From: CBDCUQ01 sp965222835
Lineage (GTDB): Bacteria > Pseudomonadota > Alphaproteobacteria > Rhizobiales > Hyphomicrobiaceae
Assembly (NCBI GenBank): GCA_965222835.1
Contig: CBDCUQ010000004.1
Span: forward strand, 1,488,001-1,552,000
Length of the DNA stretch: 64,000 bases
Direction of reading: 5' to 3'
Position numbers and translations under genes: made by a program. The notes below the pieces were generated by a model that was given only the letters and a program-made list of their open reading frames with translations, had not been told where the DNA came from and made no database searches. Below are positions 52,285-61,997 of this stretch, in pieces. Position 1 is the first letter of the stretch, and the number at the start of each line of letters is the position of its first letter.

Positions 52285-54471
52285 TTGACTGTTGTTTGCG
52301 CGCGGGTATCCGTGCTTTCTGTAAGTGGGCAGGACTTGTTTACGATTGCGCCTCGCATCACCGGATGTCCGCCGTATGAGCGGTATCTTGAGCATTTTGG
52401 CCAAACCGTTACCGTCGCAGAGTTCCACGCGAACGCTACGCGTACACCGCTGACTGCATTGCGCCATGATGTCGACTATTCGATTGATGTCGCACTTGCT
52501 CTTGGTGCCCTCGAATACCGCCGTGGAATCAGATCCGCGTGGTTCATGCTCCACACCGCAGCCTACTGGTCCGACGAGCGCTTTCTTGATAAGTGCCTGC
52601 AGCTCCAAGATTGGGGCCATGAAGTTGGGCTTCATAGTAATGTTCTTGCCGAATGGTTTCGGGGCAATATTGACGACGTATCAGGCGAACTTTCCCGTTT
52701 GCTGGGCCACTTGCGCGGTGTTGGGATCAATGTACGCGGTGTAGCCGCTCATGGCGATCCTCTCTGCTACGAGGTCGGATTTACAAACTACTGGCTGTAC
52801 TCGGACGTCCGGCCTGAAAATCCTGCTGTCGCGGAATGTGGTGTCACGGCGGAGGGCTCCAAACGTGGTTCGGATGGCCGATACATTGATTATCCCAAGA
52901 ATAGCGATAGCCTGGTGCGTCCCGACGGCGCACGCTTCGATTTTTGGTCCCTGCGCCTTGCTGATTTCGGACTTGCGTATGAAGGCTCGCGCGTCAATCT
53001 GGATGCTTACTTCTCGGATTCCGGCGGTGCCTGGAAGCGCAGTGCTGATCCAATTTCAACGGAGTTCGGTAAGAACCGCAGTCTGGTTTTGATGCATCCG
53101 CTCTATTGGCGGCCTCCGCAGCGTCACTACTATTTTTTATCCACCGCACGGTCCGGGTCAAAGTGGCTCGCTCATTTTTTGAATGAAGCGACATCCGTCA
53201 CGGCCCGGCACGAGTTCACGCTGAATCACCGGCTGCAAAAGGACGGGATTCGGGCGCAGAAGAACACCGGGGCCGGATTCACCAATCTGCTCGCAGATCA
53301 CGAAAAGGCTGTTAGCCTCATCTACGAGGCGCGCGAATGGTCCGAGTCTTTGCTGACCGATTACGCCGAGGTAAACGTCTATCTTGATCATTTCCTTAAT
53401 GAGTTGAAGCAATTCGACAATACGACGCTCGTGCATCTTCATCGGGATCCTGCTGAGGTCGTACGTTCGCTCCTGCAGCGCAGATGGTACGAGGTTCCTT
53501 TTGACGATCGCCATCCTCCCGTCGATATTCAAGATTGGGAAAGCCTAAGTCAGCTAGAAAAGATCTGTCACTACGTTGCCGATACCGATGCGCGGCTGGA
53601 CTCTGCCTGCTCTCACACATTGCCATTTGAACGCATGGTTGTTGATGTGGGCTACCTCACGTCTTTCCTCGAAGGTTTAGGCATTTCCGTTTATCCGCGT
53701 CTTGCCGCGAGGGTCTTTGGTGAGCGCGTGAACCAGACTGTCCGGTTCGATGTGCCCCCATTGAGCCAATGGGAAAGCGCGGACAAGGAAACGTTTGCTC
53801 GAATAATCGCCGGTTACAGTCGCGGGCGCTGGCGACAGAACGCTGACAGGTTGCACCGCTTCGTTACGCTGGCGCGATCGAGGGTTCGACAGACCGCAGA
53901 ACAATTCGGTATCGTAGCGGTTCGCGGACAAGAGGTACTTGCCGATGTGCACCTTGATCGTCACGTTCCGAGAGTAACGCTGAAGAACGTCAATGTAACG
54001 TCCGTGGACGATGCACAGATCTTCTCTTTTCCGCGAGGCAAGAATGCACATGTTCTGCTTGGTGGTGGGATTTGGCATAGGGTCGATCCGATTACGGTGG
54101 AGAAAACTTCGACGGACCCACACACAGGCGGCTGGACCTGTAAACGGAATTCGATCCTAACAATAGGATTGAGTTTAGATGCGGCAAGATCGAAAGGTAG
54201 AGTTCGTGTCCTATGCCTCTCCTATGACGATGAAGACAAACTTCTGGGGCATCAAGACATTGCAACGATGGGGCCAAATGCATCGCGCCTCGCGCGTCAT
54301 TTCAAGCCAAATCGTAATGCAAAAAGTTTCAATATCGCTCTGTATGTGAGCGCGAAAGGACCCGCTGCAGAAGTGGCGTTGACGCAGTTTGGCCTGGTTG
54401 CCACCAAGGCCCGGCGGCTACGCAGCATGCACCCTGAGACCGTACTGGAACGTGCCCTTGAAGACACGTGA
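52285..54471 (+). CDS. Deacetylase-like / sulfotransferase fusion protein
   Basis: 728 residues in three parts. Residues 57-276 are a polysaccharide-deacetylase-like domain: RHDVDYS, GHEVGLHSN, AAHGDPLC, SDSGG and LMHPLYW are its metal- or substrate-site candidates. Residues 281-520 are a sulfotransferase: the PAPS 5'-loop region FLSTARSGSKWLAHFL, the 3'-phosphate-type LVHLHRDPAEVV and LPFERMVVD. The 540-728 tail is beta-rich and may be a carbohydrate-binding module (inference). TTG 52285 is used because AAGGTGGG sits just before it and no ATG precedes the first domain. The domain order is the reverse of that at 58037-59863. Substrate unknown; cytosolic, no signal peptide seen. Confidence 0.82.
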   Translation: MTVVCARVSVLSVSGQDLFTIAPRITGCPPYERYLEHFGQTVTVAEFHANATRTPLTALRHDVDYSIDVALALGALEYRRGIRSAWFMLHTAAYWSDERFLDKCLQLQDWGHEVGLHSNVLAEWFRGNIDDVSGELSRLLGHLRGVGINVRGVAAHGDPLCYEVGFTNYWLYSDVRPENPAVAECGVTAEGSKRGSDGRYIDYPKNSDSLVRPDGARFDFWSLRLADFGLAYEGSRVNLDAYFSDSGGAWKRSADPISTEFGKNRSLVLMHPLYWRPPQRHYYFLSTARSGSKWLAHFLNEATSVTARHEFTLNHRLQKDGIRAQKNTGAGFTNLLADHEKAVSLIYEAREWSESLLTDYAEVNVYLDHFLNELKQFDNTTLVHLHRDPAEVVRSLLQRRWYEVPFDDRHPPVDIQDWESLSQLEKICHYVADTDARLDSACSHTLPFERMVVDVGYLTSFLEGLGISVYPRLAARVFGERVNQTVRFDVPPLSQWESADKETFARIIAGYSRGRWRQNADRLHRFVTLARSRVRQTAEQFGIVAVRGQEVLADVHLDRHVPRVTLKNVNVTSVDDAQIFSFPRGKNAHVLLGGGIWHRVDPITVEKTSTDPHTGGWTCKRNSILTIGLSLDAARSKGRVRVLCLSYDDEDKLLGHQDIATMGPNASRLARHFKPNRNAKSFNIALYVSAKGPAAEVALTQFGLVATKARRLRSMHPETVLERALEDT

Positions 54472-54498
54472 GCGTCGTGCAAGCGGAATGGGCGAAGC

Positions 54499-56820
54499 TC
54501 ACTGCCCTCTGGAGCGACCGAAAAGCATACGGGGTGAAAGGCGCTCGAGATTCAGCATGCTCTCCTTCTGGGCGGGTATCTCGCTCGCCTGTACTGAGAC
54601 AATGAGACGACTTGTGGCTTGATCGGCCGGAGATAAATTCGTGTTCACCTCTGCCCCTTCAATATTATTGAGCGCGGCGTTCGCGCGCCGCACCCATTTT
54701 TCTGCCCGGTCAGCGCGGACGTTCACACACAGCCTTACGCGTCCGTCCGCAGGAATTCGCCGAGCGATTGCTGCCAACGCATCTGCATCCTTGAAGTCGT
54801 CACTCAAGACATGCCGGAGGTCACACCGGTCAAGCGGATACGATCCTTTGGCCAGATGCTTGATGACTGAAGGCGTATAGGCCAGGTTAATGAAACCGCG
54901 GTAGGCCTCCAGAAATTCTTGGTCCTGTCTGGGCAACGGGAATTCTGCTTTGTCGACACCCCGCGGAACCTTGTATGCAGATTTTTCTTCCTCAGTGATG
55001 CGACGGTGATAGAGGAATGTTGGTGTAACGAGGTCAGACGCCGCCATGTGCTTTTGGAGCACCTCCACGTCGTCAGTTAGGACGTAGTATTTTTCAGAAG
55101 AGGTGACCGACGAACCTGTTTCCCCCATTAGCTTTCTGGCAGACAATGGAGGTTTCATATTCTCCGGCAAGCGGTAGGTAATACTTTCGCAATCATCTTC
55201 GCTGAGAGGCGTGGGGCCATCATAAAGATCATATGGCATCCAGCGTGCGTAGCGACCGCAGTGCAGGAGGATGTGGTTCAGGCCCGGCTCTGCGAGAAGC
55301 GCGAACAAATGCAGATTATCGATCCTGGCTATATACGTCGCCCCGCCGGACGTCATGCGTTGCGCATAGAATGTGTTGGAGTCGCTGAAGTTGTTCCATC
55401 GTGGCGGGTTCTCATGTTCGGCGTTCTTGCGTCCGTTGTAAGCCCACACGAGATCGCTACACGACTCCGGAATATCGGTCAGAAAGACATTTCCTTCCCC
55501 GCCGCCGTGAGGAACGAAACTGCGAATATTGAAATGCTGACGGAGCGCCTTGACGTCCTCCTCAAAGATTCCGCGCGCTTTTGCAAGAACATCCACCGGC
55601 ACTTGTTTGGAATAGAGCGGAATCCCACTCTTTAGTAGCCGGCGGGCCTGGCCAACAGCATTGCTGTGGTAGCCGATTTCAAAGCCAGCCCGTTCGAGCT
55701 CTTGATAGAAGGATATGTTCAGGTCTTTGAGCGACCAGGGATGCGACTGCCCATAATCTGTGTAGGGAGAGTGGTTAAAGAGGTAGATGCTGGAGACCAC
55801 ACCGTTTTCGCGCTCCCATCTTGCCATGACTTCCGTCTCGACAGGATAGAAATCGATATGATGATCTAAAATGATATTGATCTTATCTTTGTCAAAGCGC
55901 CCCGCATAAGCGTCCGACATTGTGATAAAGACCGCGCCGCGTCTTTTCAGAATCTCGATGCAATCCGTGAAATAGCGCCAGCTATTGTCATGATATTCGG
56001 CTGTCGGGCGGTTTGGCTTGTATACTTTATTGAATGTTATCTTCGCGCTCGCCTTTACCGATGACGAATCGGTCTCTGAGTTGGTTGTATTGTTGGGTGC
56101 GGGCGCACGCACGGCCCCAGAAATCTCGAGGTTTCGGGTGAACAGGTAGTGACTGTTGGAATACTTGAGTGCGTAGCGCGGCCGAGCCTCTTCCCCCATC
56201 ATCATTGAAACATCCCAACCGTGATCGGCAAACGCTTGGCGCTGGAGCTCCACCCGATGATCGACAAATTGGCCCATCTTCCAGCCTTCCGGGGGACTTG
56301 CTGTCTTGTTGACCGTGACAAACCAAGCCCAGGCCTCCGGCCAAAGCAAGTTTGTGATCCGCTCAACAAATTCAGATATCTCGGACTCGTCTTTGGGATT
56401 GCATGCGTTGAAGGTTCCCTTCACGAACAATCCGTCAAACGATTGCTCGAACTGGTCGGGTGAAAGCGTATGAAAATCTTGATCGATAATCTCAAAGCCG
56501 AGATGGCGCCCGAGGCTTACGAATGCTGGATCTCGTTCGATGCACACGACCTCGGCACCCAAATGACGTGCGAGTAATGCAAAGGCATAGTGCCCGGGTC
56601 CCAGCTCAAGGATGCGCTTGCCTTCAAAGTGCGTCCTTTCGAACATATCATTCAGAATGTTGGCAATGCGCCGCCCTCTTCGGGGATTATACTCCTGCTG
56701 ACTCGAGAAGCCCGTCTCGTCGATTATTTTTCGGCCTGCGCGCCCAACATCACACACGCGGTCCACGTCCTTGTCGGCTATCAGAAAGCCGGGTCTTTGA
56801 GCTATAAGCGAGTACGTCAT
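54499..56820 (-). CDS. Methyltransferase / deacetylase-like mosaic protein
   Basis: 773 residues. Residues 1-235 form a class I methyltransferase (RILELGPGHYAFALLARHLG, VVCIERD). A linker (236-262) leads to a deacetylase-like domain (about 263-535) that parallels the ones in the two sulfotransferase proteins: LDHHIDFYP for RHDVD, GFEIGYHSN for GHEVxxHxN, VPHGGG for HGD, ILLHCGRYAR for LMHPLYW. The remaining 238 residues (including KYYVLTDDVEVLQKHM) match nothing I know. It is convergent with the sulfotransferase fusion, 27 bases apart. ATG 56820 is chosen; a GTG at 56871 is in frame. It could methylate and hydrolyse the same glycan substrate. Confidence 0.78.
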   Translation of the reverse strand: MTYSLIAQRPGFLIADKDVDRVCDVGRAGRKIIDETGFSSQQEYNPRRGRRIANILNDMFERTHFEGKRILELGPGHYAFALLARHLGAEVVCIERDPAFVSLGRHLGFEIIDQDFHTLSPDQFEQSFDGLFVKGTFNACNPKDESEISEFVERITNLLWPEAWAWFVTVNKTASPPEGWKMGQFVDHRVELQRQAFADHGWDVSMMMGEEARPRYALKYSNSHYLFTRNLEISGAVRAPAPNNTTNSETDSSSVKASAKITFNKVYKPNRPTAEYHDNSWRYFTDCIEILKRRGAVFITMSDAYAGRFDKDKINIILDHHIDFYPVETEVMARWERENGVVSSIYLFNHSPYTDYGQSHPWSLKDLNISFYQELERAGFEIGYHSNAVGQARRLLKSGIPLYSKQVPVDVLAKARGIFEEDVKALRQHFNIRSFVPHGGGEGNVFLTDIPESCSDLVWAYNGRKNAEHENPPRWNNFSDSNTFYAQRMTSGGATYIARIDNLHLFALLAEPGLNHILLHCGRYARWMPYDLYDGPTPLSEDDCESITYRLPENMKPPLSARKLMGETGSSVTSSEKYYVLTDDVEVLQKHMAASDLVTPTFLYHRRITEEEKSAYKVPRGVDKAEFPLPRQDQEFLEAYRGFINLAYTPSVIKHLAKGSYPLDRCDLRHVLSDDFKDADALAAIARRIPADGRVRLCVNVRADRAEKWVRRANAALNNIEGAEVNTNLSPADQATSRLIVSVQASEIPAQKESMLNLERLSPRMLFGRSRGQ

Positions 56821-56977
56821 GCTATCTTCGTTCCTATGTGCAAATAAGGCTACCAGCCCAGAGTCTCGCACGCGCTGTTGGTTTGAGGACTGGCCGTGAG
56901 ACGCTCTGACTGGTCCTTATTCTTTTGTTCTTCGCAGTTCGAAAACTACCTACCGGTTTTCCTAGAAGAGGCTGTCC

Positions 56978-57910
56978 TCAGCGTTTTGCGATAATGGGGC
57001 TGGGCCGTCGACTATCTGTGATTTTGAAGCCCTTCTGACCAAGTATATCGCGGCATAGTTGATTGTTGCTCTTGCCATCGACTTCGTATGCCGAAACGAC
57101 AAATGCTGCTTTGAGTTGATCCCAATAATCCCCCAATCCGCATAACGCCTGGTATTCTGCCCCGTTGACGGTCACGTAGACTAGATCAATTGGGGCCTCG
57201 CCCACTCCGCATTCGCTCATGATTGTATCGATGCGGCGAACCGGGACTTCTATCTTCGAAGCATCTAGGCGCCCGATATCGACAAGCGAATTCTTCTGCC
57301 AGCCCTTTGAATACAGGGTCAGACTCTTGTCTTCATCCCACACGCCATATGGTGCAACAGTAATCTTGTCCGACAGTCCATTTGCTTCGATGTTCTTCTG
57401 CAAAACTTTCACATTTTCTGGAAGCATCTCAATGGCGATGACGCGCCCGTCGGGGACAAACTCGTCGCTGAATGAGATCGTCTTGTGACCAAGATAGGCA
57501 CCGCATTCTACGATAAGGCCATCGCGAGGCGGACGCACCTCAGGTGGAGGCCAAGGCCACATTCTTACGTATCGAACAGCGACGTCCAATGCGATAAGGA
57601 ATGCGTCTCCAACAATCGCAGCCGGCAAGCGGTCCTTTACATAATAGTATTGATTCAAATGACTTTTCGCCGGCAGATGACCGTAGAATATTCTACCATT
57701 CTTTAAACGGACGTACGGCATCCCATCTTCCACACCAGAGGCGACAATCGGAAGCTCGTACATTGACTTGATATGCTGACTGAAGACCTTCGGCGTCTTT
57801 TCCAGCTCTTCCCTAGAAAAATGATCTGCGACCTCGTTTTCACTCTGTTGGCGAATGTCAGCGAGGCGCTTGATCGCATCTTCCAGGGCTTCCGACTTCG
57901 AAAACATCAT
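56978..57910 (-). CDS. FkbM-family methyltransferase
   Basis: 310 residues. The SAM site is GLIVECGAYLGHKTISF, followed by VIAIEMLPENVKVLQKNIEANGL and the FkbM signature DTIMSECGVGEAPIDLVYVTVNGAEYQAL. The N-terminal 110 residues are a charged helical extension. FkbM enzymes methylate hydroxyls of sugars, glycolipids or other small molecules. No signal peptide. It follows the mosaic protein in the same direction, 157 bases between them. Confidence 0.88.
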   Translation of the reverse strand: MMFSKSEALEDAIKRLADIRQQSENEVADHFSREELEKTPKVFSQHIKSMYELPIVASGVEDGMPYVRLKNGRIFYGHLPAKSHLNQYYYVKDRLPAAIVGDAFLIALDVAVRYVRMWPWPPPEVRPPRDGLIVECGAYLGHKTISFSDEFVPDGRVIAIEMLPENVKVLQKNIEANGLSDKITVAPYGVWDEDKSLTLYSKGWQKNSLVDIGRLDASKIEVPVRRIDTIMSECGVGEAPIDLVYVTVNGAEYQALCGLGDYWDQLKAAFVVSAYEVDGKSNNQLCRDILGQKGFKITDSRRPSPIIAKR

Positions 57911-58036
57911 GCTGCAAGCTCTCTGCTAACGCCTGTCTCGGGCCTCGTTTGGATCCAAGGATTATTGCGCGGCTGTGTGTGCGGCCGTAATGGATACATG
58001 CTTTTTCGGCTTTGCATAGAAGCTCGCGACTTCGGA

Positions 58037-59863
58037 TCAGGTTATGTCAAAGTTCCACCAAATTGGATGGGTCAAAACTCCAACGACCTCTCCTCGGCCC
58101 TCTTCACGGCCGAACATACGCCGGCCCCGACCCGAGTCCTTCGTACGCATCCTTCCTCCAGAATCCGAATGGTAGATGTCGCGGTGTATGTCGTAGGCCT
58201 CATACTCCAAGCCGAATTTCTGCATAGAGCAGGTCCCGAGGCTCACCCGATTGACGTGTCCATTGTCGAGTTTGTGCTCAATCGTGCGGGGGCCACCGTG
58301 ACGGCCGTCACAGCATTCAGAAAAGATTTCCCAGTTACGGAAATTTAGCTGCCGGCAGAGCCGGTCTCCATGCGTTGAGGTTCCAATAACCGGAATGCCA
58401 AGTGAATCAAAAAACTCCAGCTCTTGCTCGAGCATCTCAATCGGATCCGTTCCATGCTGAAGCGCCGTTGCGACAAGATTGTTATGGAAGTTGACCTCGT
58501 GACCTAGCTCCAAAAGGGTCTGCAGACCCGAAATGAGCAATCTGCTGTGCCGGTGTCTGCCGTCGTCTCCGATCGCTCCATAGTACCACGCGGTGTGAAG
58601 GATGCAGTACGTCGCCTTGAAGCCCTTTTCGAATTCCCATCTTGCAATCTCACAAGCGGTTTCGATGTCATGATCGACATCGTGTCTAATCAGAAGTATC
58701 TTGTCGTCCCCCTGATCTGCCAGCCTTATATAATCGCAATGTCGCAGGGATTTGTGGGAGGCGTAAGGCTGGAGCAGCGCGTCGTATTCCGCTGGCAAAA
58801 ACTTTCTCGCACGCTGGAGCCGCCTGCCGTGACTAGCGACCTCTGTTCGTTCTAAGTCGTACGAGCGGCGCGCATCAGTCGTTGCCAGATGGGGGAACAT
58901 CGCCGGGTCCTGGCCGGGAATCATGAGCGATCGCGTGGCATAACCCATGTCTTTCGCAAGATTGCCGCACTGTCTCAACACAGAATTCTTTATCTCGCAC
59001 TGCAACTTTGTGTGGCCGATTGCAATACTTCGGTCGGAGAAGTTGGCGCGAATCTGAGCCAGATTGGGATGACCGCTTTCAAAGATCTTGGCGTTGGAAC
59101 GGTGAAAATCGAAAATTTCTGGCTTGAGGCTAATCGGAAGTATTGCAAAGGCGCGCTCCAGTGTTCGGCGGGGTGAGCGGACCAGATCTTCATATCGAAT
59201 GACGACGGCTCGGTCTGGGTGCTTGTTGGCAAATTCTCTGTAGCTCTTAGCGTATCTGTACCATGCCTTACCAATTTCGCTCGCGGAACGGTCGAACCCC
59301 TGTTTTTCATGAGAATACGTAACATCGATTGGGTCTCGGACGAGACATACGAACCGCGCATTAGGAAATGCCGCAGCGGTCGCGCTGATAGACGCATTGT
59401 TCAGCTTGAACCCAAAAAGAGCCGTCCCATCTCTCAGCCAGCGCTTGCGCATCATGCTATAGGCAAGGAGCAAACGGTCTTCGTAAGATGAGATGCCGGA
59501 ACTCAATTGTTGCGAGAGGTCCTCCAGGACTTCGACGACTTCATCCGAAGTGATCCCCGCCCGATTGCATCTGTTTAGAAACGATCCGATTTGGCGCTTG
59601 TCTCGCTGGCGTAGTATTGAGCCGACACGCCCAAACTCGCCGTTCGCTTCCGTCAACGCGGCGCGAAACAATTGCAGTATCTCAGCGGGGGACGACTTAT
59701 CGGATGGGATCAGCTCGGATCCTAAAGAGATTTCGGGATGTGAATCAAAAACAGTCGCAAGTAGCGTGGTGCCAGAGCGCGACATTCCCCCAACCAACAG
59801 CAAAGGCTCATCGCTGATCTCGCGCTGTTTGCTGCTAATCATGGATACTGTATCCAAATTCAT
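58037..59863 (-). CDS. Sulfotransferase / deacetylase-like fusion protein
   Basis: 608 residues. Residues 20-310 are a sulfotransferase with the PAPS loop LLLVGGMSRSGTTLLATVFD and 3'-site FVCLVRDPIDVTYS and VVIRYEDLVRSP. Residues 388-608 are the deacetylase-like domain with IRHDVDHD, LGHEVNFHN, STHGDRLC, YHSDSGG and LTHPIWW. This is the domain pair of the 52285 gene in reverse order. ATG 59863 has AGAGGCGAG upstream; a TTG at 59896 is in frame. No signal peptide. The gene is on the opposite strand to the other fusion, with two methyltransferase genes between them. Confidence 0.85.
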   Translation of the reverse strand: MNLDTVSMISSKQREISDEPLLLVGGMSRSGTTLLATVFDSHPEISLGSELIPSDKSSPAEILQLFRAALTEANGEFGRVGSILRQRDKRQIGSFLNRCNRAGITSDEVVEVLEDLSQQLSSGISSYEDRLLLAYSMMRKRWLRDGTALFGFKLNNASISATAAAFPNARFVCLVRDPIDVTYSHEKQGFDRSASEIGKAWYRYAKSYREFANKHPDRAVVIRYEDLVRSPRRTLERAFAILPISLKPEIFDFHRSNAKIFESGHPNLAQIRANFSDRSIAIGHTKLQCEIKNSVLRQCGNLAKDMGYATRSLMIPGQDPAMFPHLATTDARRSYDLERTEVASHGRRLQRARKFLPAEYDALLQPYASHKSLRHCDYIRLADQGDDKILLIRHDVDHDIETACEIARWEFEKGFKATYCILHTAWYYGAIGDDGRHRHSRLLISGLQTLLELGHEVNFHNNLVATALQHGTDPIEMLEQELEFFDSLGIPVIGTSTHGDRLCRQLNFRNWEIFSECCDGRHGGPRTIEHKLDNGHVNRVSLGTCSMQKFGLEYEAYDIHRDIYHSDSGGRMRTKDSGRGRRMFGREEGRGEVVGVLTHPIWWNFDIT

Positions 59864-60039
59864 TCTCGCCTCTGCTTTTCTGACGTCCAATAACAACGCA
59901 GCGTCAGAATTCCTGTGTGCGGCGCGTTCTAAATGGCTTTATCTTGCCGGTCCTTACATGATCGATCCGCGTGGGGCAAGGGAAGAGGATTAGCATGAAA
60001 ATGACATATAATCTCTAGCTTGCGGACCCTCAGATATCG

Positions 60040-61686
60040 TCACAGAATTTCGGCGTCGTCTTCGTCAATATTGGCTGTCGTGTCTACTTTAGGTTTCTTT
60101 TCTATCGCTGCAATCCGCTCTCGATACCGGTCATACAGTTGTTCTGCGGAGCCGATTGCCAATACTCGGCTACCATCGCTGACGATGAGCTTAGCCTCGG
60201 GCGGGAACTCGGGTTTTACGTAGGGCGCGATACATACGAGAATAGGTTTTTGGACGCGCAGTTCGTGGGCGCGAGGTGTTTCTGCAATAGCTTGCCAGTT
60301 CTCTCCCGAAACGGCAAATGCGAATGCTTCATTTATTTCAAGGGCTGGACCGACTGCATCCGCATTGCGGTTGCCGACCATACCCGTCTCACTGCTTTCC
60401 GTAGGTTCTAGCCGCGAGCCCTCGAGAGGTAACCCGTTTTTTGGCTCTAAGACGTGTATGAACAGAGCCGGATCGCTTTTATGTTTGCGAAGTGGGTGCA
60501 TCGCATTTGACAGGCTGAGGAGCTCGAATGCGTACTTTACGGGGGGCATGAGGACATAACATTCTTGGCCTGGTCCTAGAATAAGCTCTTCCCCTCGAAC
60601 GCTTTGCACGACAAAGGCCTTTTCACGAGCGGTTCTGCTCGATGCCTCAGACCTTTGCATGCCTTCCTTTCTCTTCGGCTCGATGAGTTCACGTAGGTTC
60701 AACATAGCTGGAAATGCTCGCATCATTCGGGACATCAGCGACACGAGCCCCATGGCGGATTTCAGGAAGACTAAGAGTATGGCGAGATATACTGGCTCTC
60801 TTGCCGTGAAGGGCCGGTCGCTGCTGTATCCCCACATCAAGACAGCGGCTGCAACAGCGACGATCTGAAAAATGACAAGCAGGCGCAGCTTGTAGATGGA
60901 TGAAAATTGGACGTTTGGCAGCCCGTAGAGCTTTGAACTGTCAAAGCCCGTGAGCTTGCGAGATGCGTTGCTTGGGGCAATCTCTCCGCTCGCAATCTGC
61001 TCGGAAATACGCATCGATTGCCTTCGCACGCTGGGCAGGATGTCGTGCCAATTCCGTGTCGTTGTAAGCATATGAATTGTGATGGAAGCGTAGATGGGGA
61101 GGAACGCAAACGAGACGAGCAGGATTATGCACATGCTGACAGGGTCAATGTACGTTAGGACAAGTCCCGTCCATAACATCATTACAGCGTCGCGTACGCC
61201 GGTTGATATCAATCGGCCTATTCGCATCGCGCCGTGCGTGGCCGTGACGATGATCCGGTGCATTGCGGCAAAATCGATCGGGAGCGGTAACGAGATCGTC
61301 CGATCAATGCGTGCGAAACGCGGCAAACCGCTTACGAATTCTTTGTAGAGACGGCCTTGCCACGCGAGATTGCGGCGGACGATGTGTTGTTCAACAACGA
61401 ACTGCAGGACGGCGACAGCAAGGAGGGAGAGGAGTGCGACGACAAGCGCTGCTTGGGTGGTCAGGCCGTAGCCACCGGGCAACTCGATGAGGCTCTCCCC
61501 GGAAAGCACCATGGCGGCGACCCGAGCAAGAAGCACGAGTGGAAGCGGGTAGAGGATCGCAAGACAGAAAACCGCGAAGATTGTCAGCGCCGCATCAACT
61601 GGATTCCAGCGGAAAAAGTGCTTCAGAAGCACATAGTAGACTGAGACGTAGCTTCTGACTTGAGACAGCAACCGCCGAAGATACAT
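60040..61686 (-). CDS. ABC-exporter-like protein with a degenerate ATPase domain
   Basis: 548 residues. Residues 1-335 look like an exporter-type ABC membrane domain with about six spans (30-53, 78-100, 165-185, 188-208, 268-290, 300-325) and a cytoplasmic loop YIDPVSM. Residues 355-548 keep the shape of a nucleotide-binding domain but no Walker A: where GxxGxGKS/T belongs, it reads ELILGPGQECYVLMPP (368-382). The end LIVSDGSRVLAIGSAEQLYDRY (500-521) matches the D-loop/H-loop tail seen as 'ILVLDDGRIVEIGTHEELL' in true ABC exporters. No ABC signature (LSGGQ) is seen. It may be a non-hydrolysing half-transporter or a transport regulator; partners are unknown. Confidence 0.7.
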   Translation of the reverse strand: MYLRRLLSQVRSYVSVYYVLLKHFFRWNPVDAALTIFAVFCLAILYPLPLVLLARVAAMVLSGESLIELPGGYGLTTQAALVVALLSLLAVAVLQFVVEQHIVRRNLAWQGRLYKEFVSGLPRFARIDRTISLPLPIDFAAMHRIIVTATHGAMRIGRLISTGVRDAVMMLWTGLVLTYIDPVSMCIILLVSFAFLPIYASITIHMLTTTRNWHDILPSVRRQSMRISEQIASGEIAPSNASRKLTGFDSSKLYGLPNVQFSSIYKLRLLVIFQIVAVAAAVLMWGYSSDRPFTAREPVYLAILLVFLKSAMGLVSLMSRMMRAFPAMLNLRELIEPKRKEGMQRSEASSRTAREKAFVVQSVRGEELILGPGQECYVLMPPVKYAFELLSLSNAMHPLRKHKSDPALFIHVLEPKNGLPLEGSRLEPTESSETGMVGNRNADAVGPALEINEAFAFAVSGENWQAIAETPRAHELRVQKPILVCIAPYVKPEFPPEAKLIVSDGSRVLAIGSAEQLYDRYRERIAAIEKKPKVDTTANIDEDDAEIL

Positions 61687-61997
61687 GATGCAGCTTTCCC
61701 CACAGGCCGAACCGTTGCGCTCGACCCGACTGGTTCTTCATTGCAATACCACGATCAAGAAACACGAACAGGCGGTACTTCGTCAAAGACTAAACTCAAC
61801 CGTGTCGAGGGCAGGCTTGCAATGAGGCTGGCAACACGGCGGTTTCGTTAGATGGATTTGGATAACGCTAGACTATGCTTAACCACCAAGGCGTCCGACG
61901 CGGGCGTGCTGGTTGGCGCTCGGGGTCAAGCAAGGGGTATCCAGCAACGACTATTCTTGCACAACCTCGCAATTCCCTATGGATTGAATTAACGCCG
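61687..61997. other. Intergenic region, no gene seen
   Basis: 311 bases between the ABC-like gene and the methyltransferase gene, both on the minus strand. No gene or repeat can be supported. The upstream promoter of the ABC-like gene should lie here. Confidence 0.45.
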
